NCBI GenBank assembly: GCA_027924645.1
Contig: BSBN01001807.1
Span: 13,844,001 to 13,908,000 of the forward strand
Source: Cunninghamia lanceolata
Lineage: Eukaryota > Streptophyta > Pinopsida > Cupressales > Cupressaceae
Reading direction: 5' to 3'
DNA length: 64,000 nt
This document shows, in pieces, positions 1 through 11,365 of this stretch (positions are counted from its first letter, which is position 1; every line of letters begins with the position of its first letter). The notes under the pieces were generated by a model, which saw nothing but the letters and a program-made list of their open reading frames with translations, was not told where the DNA came from and did not search any database. A program made the translations under genes and the position numbers.

Positions 1-123
1 TCCCGGAGGATAGATCTGATCCTTTACACATTTCAGATATTCTGGGTAATATCCCTAGCCTAATCATTGAGGAGAGGAATCAAATGTTGATGGCACCGTT
101 CTCTGAAGAGGAAGTGTAAAAGG
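1..123 (+). pseudogene. LINE ORF2 reverse transcriptase, left fragment before copia insertion
   Basis: This is the upstream part of the L1-type LINE reverse transcriptase that resumes at 7648; the rest of its 5' side lies outside the window. Read in one frame it gives the stretch just before RT motif 1, ending in PFSEEEV. After the copia insertion it continues KAAFTLHLNKA then PDGFPATF, the usual plant L1 order. An in-frame TAA at 117-119 breaks it just before the insertion point. The last five bases (AAAGG, 119-123) are the target site duplicated at 7648-7652. The family call rests on continuity with the downstream fragment. Confidence 0.85.
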
Positions 124-400
124 TGTTGGATTGTGAAGTCCAACAGACACTCTATTCTCCCACCAAAACATTTGTCTCTTGATCTTCCTTATCCATTGTG
201 GATATTGCTCTATTAAAGAGAGATGTATTGCTGCTATCAAGCATTGTATTCACACTTCATATAGAGATAATAAAATTGATCCCCTGCTCCTGTGGATGTA
301 GCTAGTTCATGGTGAACCACGTTAAATCTGGTGTCTCGTGTGTGTGTTATTTGTTCTGTGTTGTGTTTCACTTTGCTTTCATTGTTCCATTGTTTTAACA
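124..400 (+). repeat. 5' LTR of copia element
   Basis: 277 bp, TGTTGGATTG to TTTTAACA, matched by the direct repeat at 7371-7647. It should carry promoter and polyadenylation signals for the element. Confidence 0.93.
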
Positions 401-402
401 AT

Positions 403-414
403 TGGTATCAAAGC
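403..414 (+). other. Primer-binding site of copia element
   Basis: TGGTATCAAAGC lies two bases inside the 5' LTR. It resembles the initiator-Met tRNA-complementary PBS (TGGTATCAGAGC) with one difference. Confidence 0.85.
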
Positions 415-459
415 TCGGTCAAGGAGCTGTTTGAGAAATTAGTGACGAATTTTGAAGAA

Positions 460-1251
460 ATGGAAGAAGCAGACAAGTGGAGAATAGAGAAGTTTTCAGG
501 GAAGAATTTTGGACTTTGGAAATTGCAAATTCATGCCCTACTAATTCAAAAAAACCTAGCTATCATGCTGAAAGGAAAATCAATAAAACCAGAGAAGATG
601 ATAGATGACGAATGGGATGTGATAGATCAAAAAGTAGCCGCTACAATTATCCTCTCGTTGTCCAGCAACGTCTTATTTAATGTTGCAACAGAAACTTCGG
701 AAAAACAAATTTGGGACAAGATTTGCAACAAATATGAAATGGCATCCGCAACCAATAGGGTCTTCTTGTTAAAGAAGTTGTTCAACCTGAAAATGAAAGA
801 GGGAAAAAGTTTTTCAAATCACTTGAACGAATTTAACATTGCAATCAGCCAACTAGTTTCTATAGAAATCAATTTTGATGATGAAATGAGGGCTATGCTA
901 CTCCTGTGCTCACTTCTCAATAGCTGGGATAATGTCGTGATGACGATCAACAATTCAGCACCTGGGAGAAGAGGATCTGAAGACAAGGAAAATAAAGCAA
1001 TGTTAAGATTTGACGATGTCACTGCCACCCTCCTCAATGAAGACATGAGGAGAGGACAAAATAAAATATCCGGTGAAGCCTTGGTTCTAGGCAATAGGGG
1101 AAGAACCCAAGATCGAGGAAAACAAAATAGGAGAAAATCTAAATCAGCAAAGAGATCAAAGTCAAGAGGACGGAAAGAAGGTTGCTGGTTTTACAGAAAA
1201 GATGGACATGTCAAGAAGGATTGTTGGTGTTACAAGAAAGCCCAAAAATAG
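460..1251 (+). pseudogene. Copia gag (capsid/nucleocapsid)
   Basis: An open frame of 263 codons from the ATG at 460. I chose this start because the gag N-terminus (MEEADKWRIEKFSGKNF) begins there; the frame remains open upstream into the LTR without gag similarity. It has the retrotransposon gag features: the F-x-G-x-NF-x-LWK motif near the N-terminus, a central helical region, a basic RS/K-rich tail, and a CCHC zinc knuckle near residue 240. The knuckle reads CWFYRKDGHVKKDC, so its second cysteine is Tyr. The zinc site is therefore damaged although the frame is open. Protease follows 21 bases downstream after a stop, whereas many copia elements keep one continuous frame. Confidence 0.85.
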
Positions 1252-1272
1252 CTAAAAGAAAATGAGATTAAC

Positions 1273-1611
1273 ATGACTCTTGAAGATGATGGAGGAGCTC
1301 TTGTCTTGGCAGCAAGTGAAGCTAAAGCCGACTCATTGATTTTAGAATCTGGTGCCTCCTTTCATGCAACTTCAAATCGGGATGCCTTCCAAACATATCA
1401 AGAAGGAAAATTTGGCAAAGTTTATCTCAGAGACAATGAACCGTGCGAGATAGTCAGCAAATGTGACATATTGCTACAACTAAAGAATGGAAGCAAGTGG
1501 CTACTAAATGATGTAAGACATGTTCCTAAACTTAAGAGGAACTTGATTTCAGCGAGACACTTGATGCGCAAGGCTGCAGCATCACTTTCTCTTCCAACAT
1601 TTGGAAAGTAA
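1273..1611 (+). pseudogene. Copia aspartic protease, interrupted at 1611
   Basis: This has the copia protease pattern: ADSLILESGASFHAT aligns with the catalytic (L)DSGAS(F/H)H box, followed by HVPKLKRNLISARHL. The catalytic Asp is Glu here, so the copy is probably inactive. The reading frame ends where a solo LTR is inserted (TSD AGTAA at 1607-1611). The natural continuation, with VTKGTLVVAKG, resumes at 3754. A one-base frame slip lies just before the insertion. Confidence 0.85.
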
Positions 1612-3753
1612 TGTAATGTCCCCTTCTAGTGAGTCCAAATTTTTCCTTTGACCTTGCATAATTCAACTCACAAAAGAGAACATTAGAGTTCCATTTTCTT
1701 TTCATTTCATCATATTAACAATATAATCATTATTCATCCATATTCAAGTTGTATATTCATGTCCTTATATAATGTTTCCAACTTATCATTTGTTCATACA
1801 CCTCCCACACTCCACCTTGATTGGGTTCTTGGTTGCCTTCTCATTAATCATCCTCGTCTTCCACCTAAGTATGGATGTATTACGACACAATTCATCCCTA
1901 CGGAGGCCCAAAGGCTTCACACTACACATGGTGTTCCTCACCATTTGGCTCAATGGAACTTCATGCAACACATGGCATTCTTCATTCCATCGATAGTCAC
2001 CTCACGTCGAGCACAATTATCATGAGCTCATAAATTATCATAGGCCCCAAGAGCTTCACACTACATGCGGTGTTCTTCGTCTCTTGGCCCAAGGGACTTC
2101 ACACAACATGCGGTGTTCTTCGTCTCTTGGCCCAAGGGACTTCACACAACATGCGATGTTCTTCATCCACTTGAGGGTCACCTAGGTCCAATATACATCC
2201 CTAATCCAACCCCTTACTTCGATGGATGGTAAGACAATTAGTGTGGAGGCTCAAACACCTCTCTCGGTTGGATCATGAGTTGTGTCCCATAGTTATCCAA
2301 TGTTATCATCTTGTGATCCCCCTTGGATCACAAGATGCCATGATCTTTCTTATTCCATAATGGAACCTATCATTTTCATTGGCCTATGCCTTTCATGCAT
2401 ATCCTTATGATCATTCATATGACTTTATTGTTCCATATATTTATATATGTTAAGATTGTCTATTGTCCATTTGTATATTGAATATAGATGACATTAATTT
2501 ACATTGAAACATTTTCATTATTCTTACTTTCATCTTTGTTTGTTTATGTATTCTTAAATAATGATCATGTTCTACCTTTAGTCTATTCCAGATTATTATC
2601 TATAATCATGCTATAAACTATATGTGCTTTTTCATATTCTTTCATTTATCTAGATTATATTAATTCTATTCCTTTATGACCACATGTCTAAGATCTATCC
2701 ATTATTTTATCTATATTTATCTTTGTAAGTTTTTCATATTAGAAATGCAAACGTTACTTCTAGTGCATATATGAATTTGTAATGCCATCAGCAAGATCTA
2801 TTCTCTTATTGCTATCTATACTCAGCAAATGTTATTCAAGCATAACTTAAATATCAGATTTGGCAATATAGGGAGTAAGATCATTAACACATGTACCTTT
2901 GATGGTTGTTACAATCCAATGTAAAGGATTTGTTGTGATATCTTCAACTTATTGGAGAAGACAATGAGTGATATGAGATCGGTGGCTGAAAGAGTTGCTT
3001 ATTGGTTGACGGTTGAAAGATTCGATTCCTCCAAATTGGTCTGCTACTGGGTATTACTTCATATGTATTTATATTTTCTTGGTCTGACCATATGTTAATT
3101 GTTCATTTGCTGATGCCTGATGTGAAGATGTGTTGATTGATGTGATCTAACTTTCCTACTACTGTGCAATGGATTTGTAGGTGCTATTGCTATTTGATGT
3201 GAGGGTTTGATATGTAGATAGGAATGTTGGTTTTGAATATCAGCTATGTTCCTTTCATGTTTTACTGAGATATTGTGATGCTTGGGATCAATATATGAAA
3301 GGATCGCTGGCCTGCTTCAAATTTGTATTGATTCTTATTCCCCTTCTTTTATTGTGCATATACTGACTCCTCTTATATGGTGAAGGAAGAGCAATGGTCA
3401 TGTCTCTCCAAGAGTTTCCCTTTGTGAAGAGACGTTCCCTAATAATCTACGTCTTTTTCTTAATCATTTGCTAAGAACAGCGATAACTATGATGGCTTGG
3501 AGTAAGATCGCCGAAGATCATCTCCATGTTAGCCACTTTTATCTTTTGCTAATTTTGTCTTATCTGTCCACGTCAAATCTTACTCTATTTTTCATTATCT
3601 TCTTTTAACTTATTAACTTAATCGATCTTGCACAATCATGGGACAGCTATTGGTGTTTATTTAGTTTGAAACGATCTCATGAAGGAGACTATTTCATGTA
3701 TTCTGATCTATAATGGTGTCCTTCTCTATTTTCTATTTGGAGGGAACATCACA
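1612..3753 (-). mobile_element. Solo LTR (about 2.14 kb) inside copia pol, minus orientation inferred
   Basis: A 2142-bp block separates the protease end from the protease/integrase spacer of the host copia. It starts TGTAATGTCCCC, ends GGGAACATCACA, and is flanked by AGTAA on both sides (1607-1611 and 3754-3758). Its start is clearly related to the LTR at 14458 (shared AATGTCCCCTTCTAG and patchy similarity for about 100 bp). No PBS, PPT or coding sequence is visible inside, so a solo LTR left by LTR-LTR recombination is the simplest reading. Orientation is taken from the related complete element, which reads on the minus strand. Confidence 0.85.
2043..2171. repeat. 43-bp tandem repeat in solo LTR, three units
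   Basis: Three adjacent units start at 2043, 2086 and 2129. Each carries GGCCCAAGGGACTTCACAC and a GTGTTCTTC block, and has a short CTTGGCCCAAG palindrome at its junction. A looser related copy lies just upstream, near 1905-2000. Confidence 0.85.
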
Positions 3754-4760
3754 AGTAACCAAAGGCACTTTAGTTGTTGCAAAAGGTAGTAAATTAGGAT
3801 CTCTTTATGTTCTTGAATGTACTGTTGAAGTGGGAGCGGTGATGACCATAGTTGATAGCGGGATAGAACTTTGGCATAGGAGACTTGGCCACATGAGCAA
3901 GAAGGGAATGGAAGTATTTCTCAAAAGAGGCCAACTTTCTGGTTTACAATCAGCAGTTCTAGAGCTTTGTGAGCATTGCATTTACGGAAAACAAAGGCGG
4001 ACCAACTTCTCCAAAACTAGACACGACAAGAAGGCAAGACCCTTAGAACTCATGCATTCGGATGTCTTCGGTCCCACAGAGGTAACCTCCATTGGAGGAG
4101 CAAACTATTTTGTAACTTTTTTAGATGATTGCACCCGTAAACTTTGGGTCTATATGCTCAACAGAAAATCATAAGTGTTTGCAAAATTCAAAATTTTTAA
4201 GGTTGTTGCTGAAAATCAAATTGGGAGCAAAATTAAATGTCTTAAAACTGACAATGGGGGGGAGTTTGGCTCTTTAGATTTTGATGCTTATTGTGTAGAC
4301 AATAGAATTTAGCACATCAAGGTTGTACCATTTACATCTCAGGAAAATGGTGTAGCCGAAAGGATGAATCACACGATTCTAGAGAGGGCACGTAGCATGC
4401 TCTCTAATGCTAGTTTGAGTAAAGAATTCTGGGCTGAGGCAGTTAACATGGTGGTTTATTTGATCAACCGAAGTCCTTCCACCAAACTGGACTTTGATAT
4501 TCCAGAAGAAGAGTGGTTTGAAAGGAAGATCTCCTACAATCACCTCCGGGTCTTTGGCTGCGAGGTGTTCGCTCACATTCCAAAAGAAAAGTGAACAAAA
4601 TTGGATTTCAAATCCAAATGATGCATCTTCGTCAGTTATGGGGAAGAGCAATATGGTTTCAGGTTGTGGGATCCTTTTGCAAAAAAAATCATTCGCAGTC
4701 GTGATGTGGTATTCAATGAAAAAGTGTTTCCTGCCTTGCAAGAACAGAGGGCATCTACAA
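3754..4760 (+). pseudogene. Copia integrase, frameshifted
   Basis: The integrase core of the copia element. The N-terminal zinc domain is visible (LWHRRLGHMSKKG then CEHCIYGKQ, an HHCC pattern). The catalytic core follows with HSDVFGPTEV and FVTFLDDCTRKLWVY, then TDNGGEF near 4246-4266, and a QENGVAERMNHTILERAR block containing the third acidic residue. A stop (TAA) follows YMLNRKS at about 4172, another (TAG) lies near 4310, and a frameshift near 4600 breaks the region. The C-terminal part (FGCEVFAHIP, then RSRDVVFNE near 4691-4720) is recognisable in two frames. It is not functional as it stands. Confidence 0.85.
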
Positions 4761-4829
4761 AAGAATATATTTCGTTGGATGATAGTTTCAGTGGGTGTGA
4801 TTCATAGTCTCCACATTAGTCACTAGCAG

Positions 4830-5662
4830 CCGGAGGCATTTCTCAGTCATCTACACAAGATACAGTTCAAATATCAGATGAAGTGGGAGCCATGCATCCA
4901 CCACTTTCATTTACAGATGTCAATATTGGAAGTATTCCTTCCAAATTGCAAGGTAATCAAATTACTTTGCCACCACTTAATTCTGGTTCACATTCTAGAA
5001 ATGATGAAATTGGTGAGCGCTTAGGCTCATATTTGCCGCCCATTACCTATTCACAAAACTCATTGGGAGTTAATCCCACGCCAACCAAGGATGACATGTC
5101 TTCCAATATGTTTCAGCGGTCTGAGAGTCCCCATCAGAATGTGTCAAATGTCACTAACACGGCCTCACATAAAGATTCACAGCATATGCAATTTCCCATG
5201 CACACAGTGACCCCTCCATCCTTGGTAAACACATCTATTTTGCAAAGTCAAAGTCCATTGACTTCTACACAGCAGGCTACAAATTGTGATTCAGATTATA
5301 ATGATGTGGGTATTAGACGGGCTGTGGGTGGTAAGTCAAACGTAGCTACACAACCTTTTTTAAATCGGCCATCCCTTATGACCATTACACAGCCTCCTAT
5401 TAATTCAAGGCAAATTTCATTAAAGCCTTTAAACATTTCAAGTGCCACGCAGCCACTCCATATAGAATGGATGCCTATTCATAGTTCATCTTCATTGCCT
5501 TTTGCTCAACAATCTGTAGCCACAAAGGAAACAAGTTTGGCACAAGAAATACAGAGGGAGAAGATTGAATCATAGGGCACACAAAAAGGTAATGCTAGGA
5601 ATAATAATCAACAACAGAATGTTGAAATTAAACAGGGCAGTAATGTTACTCAACAGAGCATT
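4830..5662 (+). pseudogene. Long Ser/Pro/Gln-rich linker between copia integrase and RT
   Basis: About 270 codons, open from 4883 to 5575, that match no domain I recognise. Composition is rich in S, T, P, Q and N with few charged residues, and the stretch runs without large gaps into PPLRKSTRKRKPPP, the usual segment just before RT. Copia elements generally have a disordered linker here, but this one seems unusually long. It could be simple expansion or an acquired segment; I see no internal tandem repeat. Confidence 0.6.
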
Positions 5663-6546
5663 TTGCAAATTCCTCCATTGAGGAAATCTACCAGAAAGAG
5701 GAAACCTCCTCCTAAGTTTGATGATTATCAATTGCTCATTGTTGATCTATTAGAACCAAATACATTTCGAGAAGCTTGCAATGATAGAGACAGTGAGAAG
5801 TGGATGGCTGCAATGAAGGATGAAATGGAGTCACTAATGGCAAATCATACTTGGGATCTGGTTCGACTTCCACCTAATCGCAAAACTTTGAAGAATCGGT
5901 GGGTCTACAGAATCAAAGAGGAAGAAGGTGGCACAAAACGCTACAGGGCTAGACTTGTTGTGAAAGGATATGATCAACAAAAGGGAGTGGACTTCAATGA
6001 GATTTTCTCACCAGTCGTGAGGATGAACACAATTCGAGCTATTTTGTGTTTGGCAGCAGTTTATGACCTTGAGCTTGAGCAACTCGATGTCAAAACTACT
6101 TTTCTCCATGGTGATATAGAAGAGGATTGTACATGCATCAGCCATAAGGTTTTGTCAAGTAAGGGCATGAAAATCTGTTTTGTAGATTAAGTAGGAGCTT
6201 GTATGGGCTGAAACAAGCCCCTAGGCAGTGGTACATCAAGTTTGATAACTTCATGATGGAAAATCAGTTTACATGTTCTGAATCTAATCCATGTTTATAC
6301 TACAAGGTCTTGCCAAGTGGTGAATTTATTTTATTTCTACTCTATGTTGACGACATGCTCATTACCAGCACCAACATGAGAGTCATTACTAATTTAAAGC
6401 AACTCTTAGGAAACAAATTTTCAATGAAGGACCTCGGGGCTGCAAAGAAGATTCTTGGCATGACCATCATCGAGACAGAAAGAAAAAAGAAATTAGATTG
6501 TCTCAGCAAAAATATATTGAAAAAGTTTTGGACATATTCAATATGA
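5663..6546 (+). pseudogene. Copia reverse transcriptase, frameshifted
   Basis: A typical copia RT. EKWMAAMKDEMESLMANHTW, then TLKNRWVYRIK, RYRARLVVKGYDQQKGVDF, FSPVVRMNTIRAIL, LEQLDVKTTFLHGDI (catalytic Asp present), MYGLKQAPRQWY, then the catalytic YVDDMLI near 6340-6363. The frame is broken around 6130-6200, where the expected continuation after GDIEED is lost, and again near 6540. The catalytic residues survive but the ORF does not. Confidence 0.9.
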
Positions 6547-6635
6547 GAAGTGCTAAGCCGATTAGCACTCCACTTGCCGATCATTTTCGCTTGTCTTCTA
6601 CATTGTGCCCCAAGACATAAGAAGAAAAAGATTAC

Positions 6636-7315
6636 ATGAAGAACATTCCATATTCTTCAGCCGTGGGAAGCCTTATGTATGCAATGATATGCACCCGTCC
6701 TGATATTTCCCAAGCAATGGGAGTTGTGAGCCGATTCATGAGTAATCCCAAAAAAATTCATTGGGAAGCTGTGAAGTGGATATTGAGGTATCTAAAAGGC
6801 ACTTCAGATTATGCCTTATGCTTTGGTGGGAAAGATGCACAGCTACAAGGCTTCATTGACTCTAATATGGCGGGTGACTTGGATAAAAGAAGGTCTACAT
6901 CAGGTTGTGTTTTCACTTTTGCTGGGGCAGCGATCAGCTGGGTATTTGGGTATCAAGATTGCAACAAGTAGTTGCTCTTTCCACTACTGAGGCTGAGTAC
7001 ATCGCCCTCACTGAAGGAGCAAAAGAAATGGTTTGGTTACAGCGTTTGTTTACTGAATTGGGTTCCAAACAACAAGCTTTCACACTTTTTTGTGACAGTA
7101 ACAACGCTATTCATTTGGCCAAGAATGCGACATTCCACAACAGAACCAAACACATTGAGCTGAGGTATCATTTCATCCGTAGCATGATTGCAGAAGGCAA
7201 GTTGCAAGTTCAAAAGATCGACACCAAGATCAATCTGGCTGATGCATTGACCAAGGTTGTATCTCGAGAGAAGTTTGAATTCTGCCGAGCTTCTCTCGGC
7301 ATTGTCAAGATGTGA
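6636..7315 (+). pseudogene. Copia RNase H, frameshifted
   Basis: The C-terminal end of the copia polyprotein. PYSSAVGSLMYAMICTRPD and the GFIDSNMAGDLDKRRSTSG block, then TTEAEYIALTEGAKEMVWL, FCDSNNAIHLAKN and the NLADALTK region. One frameshift near 6950 separates the two halves. It ends just before the PPT and 3' LTR. Confidence 0.9.
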
Positions 7316-7360
7316 CATTGAGATTGGAGTAGGGGAGTGAGCAGCAATCAGTGGACTTCA

Positions 7361-7370
7361 AGTGGGAGAT
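7361..7370 (+). other. Polypurine tract of copia element
   Basis: AGTGGGAGAT immediately precedes the 3' LTR, at the plus-strand priming position expected for a copia element. Confidence 0.8.
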
Positions 7371-7647
7371 TGTTGGATTGTGAAGTCCAACAGACACTCT
7401 ATTCTCCCGCCAAAACATTTGTCTCTTTATCTTCCCTATCCATTGTGGATATTGCTCTATTAAAGAGAGATGTATCAATGCTATCAAGCATTGTATTCAC
7501 ACTTCATATAGAAATAATAAAATTGTTCCCTTGCTCATGTGGATGTAGCCAGTTCATGGTGAACCACGTTAAATCTATTATCTCGTGTGTGTGTTATTTG
7601 TTCTGTGTCCTGTTTCACTTTGCTTTTGTTGTTCCATTGTTTTAACA
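7371..7647 (+). repeat. 3' LTR of copia element
   Basis: 277 bp, direct repeat of 124-400, with the same TGTTGG...AACA ends. It is followed directly by the second copy of the target site (AAAGG, 7648-7652). Confidence 0.93.
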
Positions 7648-10508
7648 AAAGGCTGCATTCACTCTACATCTGAATAAAGCACCAAGACCGGATGGTTTCC
7701 CGGCTACTTTCTATTAGAAATGTTGGCATTTTTTGGGAAATGATGTTTGGGCTATGGTAGAAGATTTTTGTAAGTCAGCTAAACTATTGAAAAGAATCAA
7801 CAACACTCATATTGCCCTAATCCCGAAAAAGGAGAACACAGATTCATTTGCAAACTTTCGACCAATTACTCTCTGCAATACCATCTACAAAATAATCTCC
7901 AAAGCGTTCGCCAACAGACTCAAACAGGTTTTGTAGGAAATTATTTCTCCAGAACAAACTGGTTTCACCACTGGGCGGGAAATTTTTGAAGGAATAATTG
8001 TGGCAAGCGAAATAACTCATACGGTGGTGCAGGAGAGGAGCAAATGTATGTTCATGAAGCTAGATATCAACCAACCCTATGACCATGTTAGTTGGTATTT
8101 TCTGTTTGAAATAATGAAAAAGTTCGGATTTGGTAGTCCATTCTTGGACATTATCTTCGAATGCATTTCCACGTCGAGGTATTCTATCCTAATTAATGGT
8201 TCTCCAGCTAGATTTTTTGAAAGCTCCCGTGGACTCCAGCAGGGAGATCCTCTTTCTCCATTCCTGTTTGTCATCATGGCGGAAGGACTCAGTAGATTGA
8301 TCAAAGTGTCTAGATGGTGGTAGTTGGCATGGCATTCCTATGGCTGGAATCGGCACAATGACCCACCAACAGTTCGTCGATGACAAGATTCTTTTTGGTG
8401 AAGCCACAACAACCAAATCCAAGGCGATGAAAGAAGTTTTAGAAAGATATGTTTCGGTTTCAGGACAAGCCATCAACGAAGCTAAATCTCAAATCTTCTT
8501 CTTCAACACCAAACTTCCTATGCAGAGGAAAATAACTCAAATTCTCGGCTTCGACTCTGGCTCTCTCTCAAGTAATTACTTGGGAGTTCGTATCCTTAAA
8601 GGACAGGTCCACTCGAACAGATGGAAGAATGTAGTTGAATCATGCGCAAAAAAAGATCTTCAATGGAAAGGCAAGTGGCTCTCTCTCTGTGGAAGAATCC
8701 TAATGACAAAATTAGTACTAACAACCATCCCCATTTACCTGATGTCCTTTTTAAAACTCACAAATAAAGCTAAATCGCAATTGAATAGCATCATGAAAAG
8801 ATTTCTATGGGAAGGCTCCAATGAGGTTAAATGGATCCCTCTGATTAGCTAGGACACATCAAGATTAAGGAAGGTAGAAGGAGGAGAAGATCTCAAAGAT
8901 ATTGCTTTGCAGAACAAAGCGCTGGGAGCAAAATTAATTTGGAAGATGTTTGTAGAACCAAACTCCCAATGGGCCAGGCTTTTAAGAGCTAAATACCTGG
9001 ACAACGACACCCCAACCAGAATCCTGACCATGGCAAACACGGTGGGAGGTTCCAATATTTGGCGCTTCATGTGGGAGTGCAGGCCGATCATCACCAACCA
9101 TATTTCCTGGCATATCAAAAGTGGGGAGAAGGCTCTTATGTGGCATGATTCGTGGAACAGTTATAAACCCCTAGCAGAAATTCTGGAATTGGCTTCACTT
9201 CGAGAATACATGGAAAGTAGAAAAGAAGATTTGGTAGCTCGTTACCTTTCTCAGTCACCAACTTTTGGCACTCGGGAATGGGACTAGAATGCATTCAATT
9301 TACCAGATTTACAGCCTGAGTTGGGTGAGGCATTGAAAAAGGAGCTTGGCTCATGCAGAATTATCATAACTGGCGATGCAGATGAGATTTTTTGGAGCGG
9401 TGCCAAATCTGGGTGATACTCTGTCAGGTTGGGGTATGATATTCAGAGGGCAGAAAGAGAGTGTGAAAAGTAGCCGGTAGACTTGAGTTGGAGCAAATGT
9501 CTTCTGCCGAAAGCCGGAGCCTTCACCTGGACTGCTCTTCATAAGAGAATTCTGACTGGAGACCATCTTCACTCAATAGGAATAATGGGACCGAGCCGAT
9601 GCATATTGTGCAAAAATGAAGAAGAAACGGTGGACCACTTTCTCCTGAAGTGTCCGTTCGCCTAGGAGTGTTGGGATTGGGTGTTTGGTTGTCTTGATTG
9701 GAAACGAGCAAGACAAAATGTGCTCTGGAATTTTATGGTGAGTTGGCCAAGGGGCGACTCAAGGACGGTTTGGTCTGATGTATGGAAAACTCTTCCTTCC
9801 CTAGTCCTCTGGCACTTATGGAAGGAGAGGAATAGACAAATATTTGAAGATCAGGAACTTTCAATTGACCAGGTGTTATCCAAGCTGGAACAAAGCACAT
9901 CTGAGACTTTGAAGGCGAGATCGTCGAGTGGAAAGAATAAGTCATATGTAGCGTGGAATGACAGACTAATGTTAAAATGGAAGGCTCTGAGAATTCCCTC
10001 TTCTGGCGGGCTTTCGAATTCTAAGAATAATGTAAGGAATGAAGTCAAGTGGCTTCTCCCACCGATGGGCAGACTCAAACTCAATTTTGACGGAGCCTCA
10101 CGTAGGAATCCTGGTGATTGTGCTATTGGAATTATCATAAGGAATAATAAAGGATCCTTGCTATGGGGGTGTTCGAAGAGAATAGGTAAAGGCACAAACA
10201 ATGAGGCCAAATTCGAAGCCTTAGCCACCAGTCTCCAATACTACAATTCTCATCATGAGGAGCCTCTTGATATCGAAGGAGACTCACAAATTATCATCTG
10301 ACCAGTGTACGAAGGGAAAATTAGCAATTGGAAACTCCAAAGTTGGCTGGCCATTGTGAAAAAAGAACACGTCTACAGAGAAGCCAACAAGGTGGTGGAC
10401 AAGTTGGCAAACCTGGGCTTTGAAGAGGCGTCACCCTCTGTTGAAGGTTCGGTACCATCCCTCTGGCCGAATCTTGATAGTCTAATCGAAGATGATCTTT
10501 TGCCTTAA
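7648..10508 (+). pseudogene. LINE (L1-type) ORF2 C-terminal part: RT, zf-RVT, RNase H
   Basis: The main body of the LINE begun at 1-123. RT motifs in order: LNKAPRPDGFPA, HIALIPKKENTDSFANFRPI, NRLKQVL, KLDINQPYDHVSW, GLQQGDPLSPFLF, and QFVDDKILF with both catalytic aspartates. After RT comes a zf-RVT region (LPKAGAFTWTALHKRILTGD ... CILCKNEEETVDHFLLKC), then an RNase H domain: NFDGASRRNPG, NNEAKFEAL, IEGDSQIII and the C-terminal ANKVVDKLANLG. Apart from one frameshift near 8310 the whole region keeps one frame broken by nonsense codons, mostly TAG. No endonuclease domain is in view because the 5' side is cut by the window edge. Confidence 0.93.
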
Positions 10509-11365
10509 CTGCTCCATTTCTCTTTCAAAATTTGTGAAGGCTACGAGTTTTCAAAAAGGACATCAAGCAGGTGTTGTCCGCCTCTTCCGTATCTTTTCTA
10601 CTCTACTTAAATATCATCCACTTTAATGATCAAACATCCAATAGCTATTTTACACCTCATTCACAATAAAAAGTGGTTAATATTTGTCCTATTTTTATTG
10701 GTCAAAATTGACCTTTGACTGTTGAAGATCTTTTCAAGCTAATTTGGAAATATTTTCTCCTATGGCGTAGGATTTTCTCTCAGTCTTTTGTTTTCCTTGC
10801 AAATGGGCGGAGCGAGAGGAAGGGAGCGATAGCAACAAATCCAAGAAGGAGACGAAGAAGGAAAATGTTTCTGAAATGGCCTTCGAGGAGGAGCTCTTCA
10901 TCTGTGAGAGTGAAGATACTGTGAGAATGAACATGAAATGGCCTTTCTCCGTAACATTCTTCCCCTTCTGGGCACCTCCAGCTGGTGGGCGGTTATTCTG
11001 AGCAACCTGCTATCTACCAAAGTCCGAGTAGTGGTACAAGAGCATGCACTAGCTATTATCCTTAAGCCCATGACTGGTTTTATAGCCGGTATCTTTGATG
11101 CAGCCGCGGCTTGCACAGACAGTATATCGAGACAGGCTCTGTTCCTTTTTCGAGAAGGTCTCTCAAGGAGGAATATGGAAACTTTTGCAAACTTTCTCAG
11201 TCAGTATGGGGATCTCTTCTCCCGGGGCCAGTTGAATAGATTAGCTAATGTAACAGAAGCTATGCTTCATATTGTATCTCTGTAGAAGGGTCTCCCCTTT
11301 ACTATGTACTGGTTTTTTGAATATTAATATATGGAGCTGCCCCATATGGTTTTTAATAATTTTTA
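10509..11365 (+). mobile_element. LINE 3' region with unidentified ORF remnant
   Basis: After the RNase H stop there are about 850 bp before the LINE appears to end. It holds an unrecognised 115-codon ORF (10938-11285, ATG start, hydrophobic first half) and a purine-rich stretch near 10800-10920. The end near 11310-11365 has a perfect 6-bp hairpin, ATATGG...CCATAT, around AGCTGCC, followed by a T/A-rich tail, resembling the 3' end of the second LINE at 47814. I infer this whole stretch is LINE 3' untranslated or C-terminal sequence. The exact 3' end and its TSD cannot be fixed without the 5' end. Confidence 0.55.

Larger units (their letters stand above)
124..7647 (+). mobile_element. Ty1/copia retrotransposon, decayed, nested in a LINE
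   Basis: A full-length but dead Ty1/copia element. It has two 277-bp LTRs (124-400 and 7371-7647) that start TGTTGG and end AACA, flanked by the 5-bp duplication AAAGG (119-123 and 7648-7652). A tRNA-Met-type PBS follows the left LTR and a PPT precedes the right one. Internal order is gag, protease, integrase, long linker, RT, RNase H, which is the copia order. The pol region has several frameshifts and stops and is split by a solo LTR at 1612-3753. The LTRs differ at roughly a dozen sites by eye, so the insertion is not recent. Confidence 0.95.

Noticed and set aside
1612..3753. DNA transposon with 12-bp TIRs
   Set aside because: The ends could suggest TIRs, but the 5-bp TSD and clear relation to the 14458 LTR (with PBS and PPT) favour a solo LTR.
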